Positions 10,350 to 18,541 of a stretch of 64,000 nt of DNA are shown one piece after another. The DNA is from Pseudomonas sp. MTM4 (GTDB lineage Bacteria > Pseudomonadota > Gammaproteobacteria > Pseudomonadales > Pseudomonadaceae), in assembly GCF_019355055.1 (NCBI RefSeq), contig NZ_CP048411.1:372001-436000 (forward strand). Reading direction: 5' to 3'. Under the pieces are notes generated by a model. The model was not told where the DNA came from. It was given only the letters and a program-made list of their open reading frames with translations, and searched no databases. Within the stretch, counting starts at the first letter, position 1. Every line of letters begins with the position of its first letter. Both the position numbers and the translations under genes were made by a program.

Positions 10350-10775
10350 TCACTTGGCGAACAGCTGGCTCATGTCCTTGAACGCCTTGAATTCCAACGC
10401 ATTACCGCAGGGATCGAAGAGGAACATCGTGGCCTGTTCGCCGACCTGCCCCTGAAAACGCACGTAAGGCTCGATGACGAACTGGGTGCCCAGCGAGCGG
10501 AGGCGTTCGGCCAGGGCTTCCCACTCCGGCCAGCTCAGCACGATGCCGAAGTGCGGTACCGGCACGTCATGGCCGTCCACCGCGTTGGTGTGCGCGGCGT
10601 CCTGAGACTGGGTTTTCGGATGTTCATGGATCACCAACTGATGTCCGTAGAAATCGAAGTCGACCCAATGGTCGGAAGAGCGCCCTTCAGCGAGTCCGAA
10701 CACCTCGCCGTAGAAATGGCGGGCGGCTGGCAAGTCGTAAACGGGAATCGCAAGGTGAAAAGGGGAAAGGCTCAT
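10350..10775 (-). CDS. VOC (glyoxalase/dioxygenase superfamily) protein
   Basis: 141-residue vicinal-oxygen-chelate protein with two beta-alpha-beta-beta-beta modules. The first starts [17 protein letters not shown] (metal-ligand-type histidine near residue 7), the second [12 protein letters not shown], and [15 protein letters not shown] gives the late metal-ligand glutamate. The family includes glyoxalases, extradiol dioxygenases and fosfomycin-modifying enzymes; nothing here picks one. It is divergent from a LysR gene about 115 bases away, which may regulate it. Confidence 0.87.
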   Translation of the reverse strand: MSLSPFHLAIPVYDLPAARHFYGEVFGLAEGRSSDHWVDFDFYGHQLVIHEHPKTQSQDAAHTNAVDGHDVPVPHFGIVLSWPEWEALAERLRSLGTQFVIEPYVRFQGQVGEQATMFLFDPCGNALEFKAFKDMSQLFAK

Positions 10776-10890
10776 CTGGGCTTCCTTCTTATGATGAAAC
10801 GGAAGCGATGATTCTTGCCGATTTGCTGCATCTTTCTACAACGAATATGTTTTGATTCGAGCCTCGAAAAAATCGATGAAACGGTGCCGA

Positions 10891-11775
10891 ATGATCCGTG
10901 AAATGAAAACGTTCCTCGCTATCGTCCGGTGTGGCAGTTTCGCTGCTGCGGGTAATCAGATCGGCTTGACCCAATCGGCCGTGAGCGCCCAGATCAAGAA
11001 TCTAGAAGATGCGCTAGGCATGCATTTATTCGATCGAACAGGGCGCTCGGCGCATCTCAATGCAGCCGGGCTCCGTGCGGTGCCGCTGGCCGAACAGATC
11101 CTCGAAACCTATGCGCTGATGGGCCAGCCGGAAACGCTGAACGAATACCGCGGCGAACTGCGCATCGGTGCCATCGCCACCGTGCAGACCGGCTTGCTGC
11201 CGCCAGTTCTGCTGCGTTTGCTGCGCGAAGCGCCGGGCGTTGCGCCCAAACTTGTTCCAGGCGTTTCGCTGAACCTGCTGTCGCAGGTCGACGCTGGGGA
11301 TATCGACCTCGCGGTGATGATCCGACCGCCGTTTGCGCTGCCCAAGGAATTGCATGCCGAGCTGATCCAGAAGGAGCCCTTCATGCTGATCGCTCCGCTG
11401 AGCGTAGAGGGCGACGACCCGTTAAGGTTGCTCGTCGAGCATCCCTTAGTGCGCTACGACCGCAATTCTTTCGGTGGTCGCCAGGTGAGTCAATTCCTGC
11501 GCAAACACCATCTGGATGTGCGCCCAGGGCTCGAACTGGACGAGCTGGATGCCATTGTCAAGATGGTTGAAAGCGGCCTGGGCGTGGCGCTGGTGCCAAA
11601 GGCCGGGCTGTGGCTGGAACGCACGCCAACGGTACGCATTATTTCCCTCGGCAGTGCCACCTTCTACCGCGAGCTGATGCTCGTCAGCCGCCACAGCGCG
11701 CAGCGATTGCCGTTGCATCAGCTGTTTCGGCGCTGCTTGCGGGAGACGTTAGAGGAGAGAAGCTCGGTTTCATGA
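10891..11775 (+). CDS. LysR family transcriptional regulator
   Basis: 294-residue LysR regulator. Winged helix-turn-helix at the N-terminus (FLAIVRCGSFAAAGNQIGLTQSAVSAQIKNLE), then a co-inducer-binding domain starting near RGELRIGAIATVQ. The frame is open to 10852, but the ATG at 10891 places the HTH at the usual distance; 10903 is also possible. It is divergent from the VOC gene, a common LysR-target arrangement. Effector unknown. Confidence 0.9.
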   Translation: MIREMKTFLAIVRCGSFAAAGNQIGLTQSAVSAQIKNLEDALGMHLFDRTGRSAHLNAAGLRAVPLAEQILETYALMGQPETLNEYRGELRIGAIATVQTGLLPPVLLRLLREAPGVAPKLVPGVSLNLLSQVDAGDIDLAVMIRPPFALPKELHAELIQKEPFMLIAPLSVEGDDPLRLLVEHPLVRYDRNSFGGRQVSQFLRKHHLDVRPGLELDELDAIVKMVESGLGVALVPKAGLWLERTPTVRIISLGSATFYRELMLVSRHSAQRLPLHQLFRRCLRETLEERSSVS

Positions 11776-11842
11776 GGTAGCTTCGACAGCAGGCTGAAGG
11801 TCGCTTGCCGCCGATTGCTTCGTTCAACGACCTCGGAGTCCC

Positions 11843-13060
11843 TCAGGCTTTTTTGGTCCTTGGCAGGAAGATCGCCAACACACCAAACAACGGCAGGAAC
11901 GAACACAGGAAGTACACGTATTCGATGCCGTGAATGTCCGCCAAATGCCCCAGCAAGGCTGCGCCAATCCCGCCGAAGCCGAACATCAATCCGAAGAACA
12001 CCCCGGCGATCATCCCGACATTTCCCGGCACCAATTCCTGGGCATACACGACGATGGCCGAGAACGCCGAGGCGAGGATGAAGCCGATGACAACGCTCAG
12101 GACGCTGGTCCAGAACAGGTCGACGTGAGGCAGAATCAGGGTGAATGGCGCCACGCCAAGGATCGAAAACCATATCACTGCCTTACGGCCAATCTTGTCG
12201 CCGATCGGCCCTCCGAAGAAGGTTCCCGCTGCAACTGCACCTAAAAACAGGAACAGATGCAGTTGGGAGCTGGCCACCGATAGATCGAACTTCTCGATCA
12301 GGTAGAAGGTGAAGTAGCTCGTGAAGCTGGCCATGTAGAAGTACTTAGAAAACACCAGCAAGCCGAGCACGACCAGCGCGCTCATCACCCGACCTTTCGA
12401 CAAGCCATGGGTCGCCGCCTGACCTTGCTTGAGCTTGAACAGGCTCAAGTGATTGGCGTACCAGCGGCTGATTCGATACAGCACGAACAGCGCAAACACG
12501 GCGAACAGCCCGAACCAGGCCACATTGCCCTGACCGTACGGAATGATGATTGCCGCAGCCAATAGCGGCCCGAACGCCGAACCCGCATTGCCGCCTACCT
12601 GAAAAGTCGATTGCGCCAGCCCGAAACGCCCACCCGAAGCGAGTCGCGCCACGCGAGAAGCTTCAGGGTGAAAGGTCGAAGAACCGATGCCGATCAACCC
12701 CGCCGCCAACAGAATCAACGGGAAATTGCCGACCATGGACATCATCAGAATGCCGATCAACGTGCAGACCGTGCCGGCCGGCAATAACCAGGGTTTGGGG
12801 TGGCGGTCGGTGTAGTAACCGACCCAAGGTTGCAACAGCGAGGCGGTCAGTTGGAAAGTCAGGGTAATCAGACCGACCTGCGTGAACGTCAGACCATAGC
12901 TGGCCTTGAGCATCGGATAAATCGACGGTAGCACTGCCTGGATCAGGTCATTGATCAAATGCGCCAGCGCAACCGCGCCGATAATGCGCATGGCCAACGG
13001 GCTGCTTTGTGAAGTCGCGGATGCCAATGTCGCGCCGGCCTGGGCATTGCTGATGGTCAT
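11843..13060 (-). CDS. fsr: MFS efflux transporter, fosmidomycin-resistance (Fsr) type
   Basis: Inner-membrane 12-segment major facilitator of about 405 residues. The match to the Fsr subgroup rests on HLINDLIQAVLPSIYPML, then FTQVGLI, the motif-A-like loop GYYTDRHPKPW, and GIGSSTFHPEASRVARLASGG. Family members expel fosmidomycin and related drugs by proton antiport; the substrate here is inferred. The frame extends to 13084, but the ATG at 13060 with GTGGAA upstream matches family starts. It is convergent with the LysR gene and carries no linked regulator. Confidence 0.87.
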   Translation of the reverse strand: MTISNAQAGATLASATSQSSPLAMRIIGAVALAHLINDLIQAVLPSIYPMLKASYGLTFTQVGLITLTFQLTASLLQPWVGYYTDRHPKPWLLPAGTVCTLIGILMMSMVGNFPLILLAAGLIGIGSSTFHPEASRVARLASGGRFGLAQSTFQVGGNAGSAFGPLLAAAIIIPYGQGNVAWFGLFAVFALFVLYRISRWYANHLSLFKLKQGQAATHGLSKGRVMSALVVLGLLVFSKYFYMASFTSYFTFYLIEKFDLSVASSQLHLFLFLGAVAAGTFFGGPIGDKIGRKAVIWFSILGVAPFTLILPHVDLFWTSVLSVVIGFILASAFSAIVVYAQELVPGNVGMIAGVFFGLMFGFGGIGAALLGHLADIHGIEYVYFLCSFLPLFGVLAIFLPRTKKA

Positions 13061-13345
13061 GAGAGTTCCACACGGAGGGTACAAACGGCAGGGGCATCAA
13101 TGTGCCATTTATCAGTGCAATAGCACCATCCCTTAGGCTGCTAAGGAAACTCAGCTGAAGACATTTATCTGGCGATACATCAATCTCGCTCTCACGTCTC
13201 GATGAAGCCGACGACTCTCGTCGACATTACGTCGATACGATCGGGAGAAATCGAACCCAAACAGACAGTGACGATCGGGCTATCTGCTAGACGCGGACAT
13301 AGGAAAAACCCATCGAGGATGAGAGGGCCGTGACGCCTATCCTAC

Positions 13346-13993
13346 TCATGGTTTCAAGCCGTCTTTCTGTGAAGCAACTTCCTGCATTGATACGCTTATT
13401 GCAGGGCGACCGTTTTTCATTAGTGCACGCGCAGCACCTTGGATATCACGTGTTTCTTTGTTTTGGCTGAGCTTGAATTTAGCAACTAGACGGGTGATTT
13501 GGATTTCTACACCAACGATGGCTTTGAGCATCGATTCGATGTATTCCGTCGGCCCATCGGTCATTTTCCAGGGCTTCGGCTGGTTTGCCTCGTGAGTCCG
13601 AGTCAACCGAGCAACCAGTCCTCTAACGTAGCGCTCATCATCTCTAATCAGAATGCGCCCATGAGCGTGCACGACCTTGTAGTTCCATGTCGGCACCTGT
13701 TTATGGTGCTCATGTTTGCTCGGATACCAGTTGGGTGAGATGTAGGCCTCCTCACCCCGGAATACAACCAGTACTTCATCGCCATTTCGAACGTCAGTCC
13801 AGAGAGGATTATTGCGGGCCACGTGAGCGTGGAGCGTGCCGCAGGTGCCTTGGTCGGCAGCCAGTTCGAAGGGCACATGGTTTGCGTCATATCCGCTTTC
13901 GCCATTCGTGAAAAGTATCCCTAGCGGATGCTGCTTGATGAGCTGATGCATGGCTTCGGATGAGGGTTCATTGAAATGTGCTGGGACGTACAT
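13346..13993 (-). CDS. PaiB-like FMN-binding negative transcriptional regulator
   Basis: 215-residue protein of the PaiB/FMN_bind_2 family (split-barrel fold). Diagnostic segments are MYVPAHFNEP at the start, HPLGILFTNG, LHAHVARNNPLW, and YISPNWYPSKHEHHKQVPTWNY. In Bacillus, PaiB represses sporulation and protease genes; in proteobacteria the role is unclear and it may bind flavin or haem. GC is slightly lower than in the genes to the left. It is the last gene before the low-GC islet at 13994-17250. Confidence 0.88.
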   Translation of the reverse strand: MYVPAHFNEPSSEAMHQLIKQHPLGILFTNGESGYDANHVPFELAADQGTCGTLHAHVARNNPLWTDVRNGDEVLVVFRGEEAYISPNWYPSKHEHHKQVPTWNYKVVHAHGRILIRDDERYVRGLVARLTRTHEANQPKPWKMTDGPTEYIESMLKAIVGVEIQITRLVAKFKLSQNKETRDIQGAARALMKNGRPAISVSMQEVASQKDGLKP

Positions 13994-14503
13994 ATCGTCT
14001 CCAAAGGGATATGGCTCAATCGGATTAGCCGTAACGTGGCTGCGACGGGCAGGGAAGCAAGTTGCTTATTACTTGGAGGACATCTCGTTCCGGCTACGCA
14101 TACACCTGACCTTAAGTGCGCTCCTAGCTACATCTTCCACGTCGAGGCCCTAACGACCTTGCTGTTAGAAGACAAAAGGTGTGCTTTCTCGCTGTTGGAA
14201 CAATCCCCAGACCATCGCACAGAAAAACTACTGAGTCGCTCCAATTCGACAGACATGGCTGGCCCATTCTTCCCAAGATATTCAGTATCGGTTGTATGCA
14301 GCCGTTCGCCAGCGGCCGATTATGGCTAGGAGCGAACAGAGCGGCCGACCCAAATGGGCGCTCATGACAGGTAGAAAACGGCCAATAGCGGCCTTTCATG
14401 AGTTTCTGCTTTAGGAAAAACATGACGCTTAAGAACGGCTTAGCGCTACTCTGGTTTTTATCTGATGATTTTCCTCCGGACGGAAGCTGTTTGGCGTTAA
14501 CTG
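13994..14503. other. Gene-poor low-GC stretch at the left side of the islet
   Basis: 510 bases with visibly lower GC than the flanks. Open frames exist (for example 127 codons on the minus strand, 14124-14507, touching the stop of the Abi-like gene), but their translations are rich in Cys, Arg, Ser and Pro, with no domain. A short dyad-like sequence AACGGCCAATAGCGGCC near 14378-14394 resembles common Pseudomonas intergenic sequence. I see no gene. Confidence 0.5.
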
Positions 14504-15760
14504 TCATGGCTTTTCATCGCCGTTCAAGCTCTCTCGATACCGATAGGTCTCGGACACGAAGTCAATAAATGCCACAGCAGAGGCTACGGCCAACCGGGCA
14601 TGCCTGGGTTGCAAGCCGCGATGCTGCCCATCTCGCCCATGCCCGGTACCGTATAGGCCGCGGAGTTGCGCCAAATTGCTGGCTAACTGTGCGAGGTTGC
14701 GAAGGATCATTTTGATGTTTTCCGCCCCCTTGGTTGCTTCGCTGATGCCTTCAGGGACGAGCTGCAAAGCTTTCGTGACCTTCTTGGCGAGGTCGCCCAG
14801 ATCATCGGACTTTGTAAATGCAATTTCGCGTTTCGTCAGAATCGACTTACAGCACGTCTCAACTAGTTCTTTAGCCGTGCCGATCGCCAGAGCTGGATCA
14901 CGATCAACCGCATTTTCAAGCCGTTCGATCTCCTTGGCCATCCAACCAGCATTGAGTGCATCTGCTACCGACTTAGCTCTTAGAACGGCACGCGCTGAGT
15001 TGTTATGCACCGGGCGGAAGGCGAAGCGGGGCCGTCCGGCAATATGCTCTTCCTCAAATAACTCCCAGCCGGCCATTCGGAGCTGTTGATTGAAATGCAA
15101 CACTAATTTGAGCGCCTCATCCCGAACGGGGCGAACCACTGGGTGCACGACCTCGCAAAGGAAGCGAAGGAACTGTTCCGCGCTTCCATCAAGGAGTTGG
15201 AAGCGACCGTCGGTGTAGACCCAATCTTTCTCCCAATCATCGTTGCTGAAGCGATGCTGGTAGATGTCACCCGCCGCGTCTTTGTAGCGACTGTCGGTCG
15301 ATGGAAGCTTTTGCAAATCGTACAGGCGACCCAGAAACTCAACGTCATCCAACTGGCCATACCAGATTACTTCCTCCAAGCGCAGCCCATCCAAAATGTT
15401 CTGCCGAACATTGCGAGGGAGCTCTGATTTGTCCGATCTCCAATCAGCCCGAAATTCTTTCGCCGGGACAAGACGGGCCGAATACCAGTCTTGGGTTTCG
15501 TGCTCAAGGACGGTTTTGAGTCTGGCGGTCACCTGCTCTTCCAGTTGACTACGCCTAGGACCAAGACGGGCGAATTCCGGTGCCGGGATTCGAAACTGGA
15601 TCTCCCAAATGTCTGTCCCGCCGTTCCAATTGTCATGGCCGGTCAATTCCGCTTGGGCCGGGTAGTCACGCACGATAGCCGCAGCATCGTCAGCACCTTC
15701 GGCACGCAGAAGTGCATGTACCGTAGCGAGAACAGGTTCCAGTTGATCGTTATTTTCCAT
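14504..15760 (-). CDS. Abortive-infection-type protein with Abi_C (HEPN-like) domain
   Basis: 418-residue protein. The C-terminal 160 residues resemble the Abi_C domain of phage abortive-infection proteins: AIGTAKELVETCCKSIL, ILRNLAQLASNLAQLRGLYG and YGTGHGRDGQH. Within it, R367-x6-H374 fits the R-x4-6-H motif of HEPN ribonucleases, so RNA cleavage is a reasonable guess. The N-terminal 200 residues are hydrophilic with conserved-looking tryptophans and are not assigned. AGAGAG precedes the start. It is divergent from an unrecognised Cys/His protein gene with 134 bases between. An antiphage role is inferred from the domain and the islet context, not shown. Confidence 0.72.
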   Translation of the reverse strand: MENNDQLEPVLATVHALLRAEGADDAAAIVRDYPAQAELTGHDNWNGGTDIWEIQFRIPAPEFARLGPRRSQLEEQVTARLKTVLEHETQDWYSARLVPAKEFRADWRSDKSELPRNVRQNILDGLRLEEVIWYGQLDDVEFLGRLYDLQKLPSTDSRYKDAAGDIYQHRFSNDDWEKDWVYTDGRFQLLDGSAEQFLRFLCEVVHPVVRPVRDEALKLVLHFNQQLRMAGWELFEEEHIAGRPRFAFRPVHNNSARAVLRAKSVADALNAGWMAKEIERLENAVDRDPALAIGTAKELVETCCKSILTKREIAFTKSDDLGDLAKKVTKALQLVPEGISEATKGAENIKMILRNLAQLASNLAQLRGLYGTGHGRDGQHRGLQPRHARLAVASAVAFIDFVSETYRYRESLNGDEKP

Positions 15761-15894
15761 CGCTCTCTACCTGCCGGTTCTAACAATAACGAGGTTATCT
15801 CAGTCTATGGTCACTTGCCCTGTGTGGAGATTGCATTATGCAATCACTGGTTTAATATACAGCTCTGCACGAGTAAATCCACCAGGAGGAGTTG

Positions 15895-16887
15895 ATGCCC
15901 GCCTCGAATGCAATCGTGGAACTCAGAACGCTCGCCGAATTGTTGTCCCTATACGAGATCGCATCGGAAAGCACCTTGACGAAAGACCAGTACAGAAACC
16001 CGCTGCGCCCTTACCGATTGATTCAGCCCGAGGCGAGCTGCCAGTACCGGAAGAATGGGAAGCGTTGTTCCCAGATGCATCAGCACGGCTTCGTCGTCGA
16101 GCGGAACGACGACTCAAAGGTATTGATAGGGAATTGCTGTGCACTGAACCACTTGGGTTTGGATGATGAGCAGGTTAGGGGGGATTTCAAGAGGCTGAGC
16201 TCCGCTGAGCGGCAAAACATCCGCCGCCACAAGGTCGAAACGATGCTCAAGCAGCGGGAGAATCTCATAGGCCGGGTTCGGGCCGCGAGCATTGAGCTCA
16301 GGAGACTGCAGGCCAAAGCCAGCGTGGTTCTCTCTACCCTGCCCGCTGAGGTCGGCGGCGTCCTGCTGGATCGTTGGAAGCGGAATGTCTTAGAGGTTTC
16401 TTGGGAGTATTTGCTCATCAAGAAGGGGAAAGATGACAACGGAAAACCGTTCGAGGAACGGAGCTGGTATCCGCATTCTTTTGGCAAACTCAAAGGTTTG
16501 GGCGCGTGGCTGCAAGTGGATCAACAGCCCCATCAGGAAGCCCTCTTGTCCTTACGACGACAGCTAGAGGCAATTCCTAACAAGGCCCGATTGAGCCGAC
16601 TTGAATTGGAATTGGCGGAGGCCGCGCTCAGACAGGTGTCGACTCTGGAGAACATCGAGCGTGAATTGCAAAATCAATTCGAGTTGTTCGACGATTTTTG
16701 TAAGCCAGCAAGCTTGCAGTTGACGATCCAGATCGTCAGTAGCCACAAGATTCGAGCTGAAACGGTGAAGGCTGTGCACCAGCTGATGGATGAGCCCTGC
16801 AACACGGCTCCTGAAAAGTACGTCGCCGACATTGACCTCGCGCTTAAGCAGAAATACTCGGCGGGTGGCATTCGCATCGCGTCATGA
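15895..16887 (+). CDS. Unrecognised protein with a Cys/His cluster and helical tail
   Basis: 330 residues; family not recognised. The N-terminal 90 residues contain a possible zinc site: C49-x8-C58-x3-H62-x-H64, then C81-C82 and H86, in a context GNCCALNHLG. From about residue 100 the protein is mostly charged helix, with likely coiled-coil stretches (about 100-145 and 225-275). AGGAGG lies 5 bases before the ATG at 15895, a strong ribosome site; a TTG three bases earlier is less likely. It lies divergent from the Abi-like gene and 75 bases before the Cas2-like gene, within lower-GC DNA, so it may belong to the same mobile or defence cassette. Function unknown. Confidence 0.75.
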   Translation: MPASNAIVELRTLAELLSLYEIASESTLTKDQYRNPLRPYRLIQPEASCQYRKNGKRCSQMHQHGFVVERNDDSKVLIGNCCALNHLGLDDEQVRGDFKRLSSAERQNIRRHKVETMLKQRENLIGRVRAASIELRRLQAKASVVLSTLPAEVGGVLLDRWKRNVLEVSWEYLLIKKGKDDNGKPFEERSWYPHSFGKLKGLGAWLQVDQQPHQEALLSLRRQLEAIPNKARLSRLELELAEAALRQVSTLENIERELQNQFELFDDFCKPASLQLTIQIVSSHKIRAETVKAVHQLMDEPCNTAPEKYVADIDLALKQKYSAGGIRIAS

Positions 16888-16962
16888 TTCCACCGCCGCG
16901 ATCACTATCGCTAGAAATCGAATTGTTAGCTAATCACTCTTCTAACTTTATCGGAGATGGAT

Positions 16963-17247
16963 ATGGCAGTTTACGTTGTTACTTGGAATCTCAATAAAGA
17001 ACGCGGTAATTATGACGCAGCGCGTCGTGCATTCCTTCAGCACCTCGAGCGTTACGACAATAAGAAGGATTCGGGTTTGGAGTCGGTGCGTTGGATCAAC
17101 ACGCCACGTTCAGTTCATGAGGTGGATGCTGATCTCCGAAGCAAGTTGGATACAAACGACCGCATATTTGTGTGCCAAGTTACCAACGGCAACCACCAAG
17201 GCTGGTTAGACCAGCCAGTCTGGGACTGGATTAACGCTCGACTTTAA
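16963..17247 (+). CDS. Small Cas2/SinR-like protein, no CRISPR nearby
   Basis: 94-residue protein starting MAVYVVTWNLNKERGNYDAA, with LESVRWINTPRS, DLRSKLDTNDRIFVCQVTNG and the terminal WLDQPVWDWINARL. This matches, as far as I can recall, a stand-alone family that databases label SinR-like or Cas2-like, with the ferredoxin-like fold of Cas2/VapD. No cas1, repeat array or partner toxin is visible. CGGAG lies 6 bases before the second ATG (16963), so that start is preferred over 16957. It is the last gene of the islet. Nuclease or toxin activity would be speculation. Confidence 0.68.
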   Translation: MAVYVVTWNLNKERGNYDAARRAFLQHLERYDNKKDSGLESVRWINTPRSVHEVDADLRSKLDTNDRIFVCQVTNGNHQGWLDQPVWDWINARL

Positions 17248-17380
17248 GGGAATAGAGAGAACTGGCATTGTCCGCTTCTGGCCGTTCTCCGCCGGTCACC
17301 CTTCGGTATGTACAGGTCAAAGTCGGGTTCGAGCGGTGGTCGAATGCAATTGATTAGTCAGGGCGAATGCAACAGGGCGG

Positions 17381-18388
17381 TCAAGTGCGTGCAACAGCCG
17401 CTGTGCTGCCGCGCACGATCAGGTTGAAGGGCAATATCAAATGAGGAATGTCGAGCGGGCTTTGCTCGAACTGAGCCACTAGCATCTCGACCGCGTGCCT
17501 TCCGAACGCCTCGGCGGGCTGGGCGATGGTCGTCAGCGGTGGGTCGCTAAAAGCAGCGAAGGGAATGTCATCGAAGCCGGCGACCGATACGTCCTGCGGA
17601 ACGCGCAATCCGGACTGGCGGATGCGCTGCATGGCGCCTATCGCCATTTCATCGTTTTCGCAAAAGATCGCGGTCGGTCGATTCGGGTTGTCGAGCAGCT
17701 GACCGGCGGCGTCGTAACCGGCTTGCAAAGTGAAATTACCGCGGCGCAGCAGCTCCAAGTCGAGCGCGATGCCTGCTTCATTCAGCGCATCTTCGTATCC
17801 GGCGATACGCTCTCGGGTCAGGGGGCTGCCTTGCGGCCCCTTGATCAGGCCGATGCGGCGATGGCCCAGCGCGAGCAGATGTTCGGTCATTGCGCGGGCC
17901 GCGGCGCGGTTATCCAGTCGAACGGTCGGGCAGGGCGGAATATCGAGCACTTCGCAGGCGTTGACCATCGGCGGTAGCGCATCGCCGTGGAGGCAGGTTT
18001 CAGCGAAAGGGTTGAACGCGCGCAGCTGGATCAAGCCGTCGGCCTGGTGGGCGTGAACCAGTTCGGCATAAGCGATCTCGACGTCTTCACGGCCCAGGGT
18101 ATTGCACAACAGCACGCGGTAATCGAAGGCTTGCGCGGCTTCTTGAATACCGCTGATGACCCGGGCGAAAAACACATTGGCGATGGCCGGGACCAGCACG
18201 ACGAGGTTGCGCGTCTTGCGCGAGCGGAACTGCACGGCCATCAGGTTTGGGCGATAGCCGGCCTGTTCGACCGCAGCGTTCACGCGATCGCGGGTCTGCG
18301 GCGATACCTTTTCAGGCGTCTTCAATGTGCGCGAGACGGTGGCGACTGATACGCCGGCCAGCTCGGCCACCTTGCGAATGTTTGGCAT
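17381..18388 (-). CDS. LacI family repressor of the adjacent sugar locus
   Basis: 335-residue LacI/GalR regulator. The N-terminal HTH and hinge are canonical (MPNIRKVAELAGVSVATVSR, then YRPNLMAVQFRSRKT), followed by the periplasmic-binding-protein-like sensor domain (ends near DIPHLILPFNLIVRGST). It is divergent from the Gfo/Idh/MocA gene; a perfect 20-bp palindrome with the central CG step typical of LacI operators lies between them. Likely role: repression of 18542-22066 until a sugar or derivative binds. The ligand is unknown. Confidence 0.93.
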   Translation of the reverse strand: MPNIRKVAELAGVSVATVSRTLKTPEKVSPQTRDRVNAAVEQAGYRPNLMAVQFRSRKTRNLVVLVPAIANVFFARVISGIQEAAQAFDYRVLLCNTLGREDVEIAYAELVHAHQADGLIQLRAFNPFAETCLHGDALPPMVNACEVLDIPPCPTVRLDNRAAARAMTEHLLALGHRRIGLIKGPQGSPLTRERIAGYEDALNEAGIALDLELLRRGNFTLQAGYDAAGQLLDNPNRPTAIFCENDEMAIGAMQRIRQSGLRVPQDVSVAGFDDIPFAAFSDPPLTTIAQPAEAFGRHAVEMLVAQFEQSPLDIPHLILPFNLIVRGSTAAVART

Positions 18389-18454
18389 AACTCCTCGATC
18401 ATCGACGCCGACGCTGTCGGTCAGCGGTGACTAGCGTAACGCAGCGCTTGCGAC

Positions 18455-18482
18455 TTGACAGTAAGGCTTTCGGTGCTACTTT
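18455..18482 (+). promoter_or_regulatory. Sigma-70-type promoter of the sugar locus
   Basis: TTGACA (18455-18460), 16 bases, TACTTT (18477-18482), pointing at the gene at 18542. The LacI-type operator begins 6 bases after the -10 element, over the expected transcription start, a position suited to repression. Confidence 0.6.
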
Positions 18483-18487
18483 CGAAT

Positions 18488-18507
18488 CAATGTAACCGGT
18501 TACATTG
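18488..18507. promoter_or_regulatory. LacI-family operator
   Basis: Perfect 20-bp palindrome with core TGTAACCGGTTACA and a central CG pair, as bound by LacI/GalR proteins. It lies in the 153-base divergent gap between the LacI gene and its presumed operon. Confidence 0.85.
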
Positions 18508-18541
18508 CAAGTGATCAAACCTCGAAAGCTGGAGCAAAGGC

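Noticed and set aside
13061..13345. CRISPR, IS ends or att sites around the islet
   Set aside because: No direct repeats, transposase, integrase or tRNA end found on either side by eye.
14124..14507. 127-codon minus-strand frame touching the Abi-like stop codon
   Set aside because: Composition (Cys, Arg, Ser, Pro), no domain and no ribosome site; it resembles noncoding Pseudomonas sequence.
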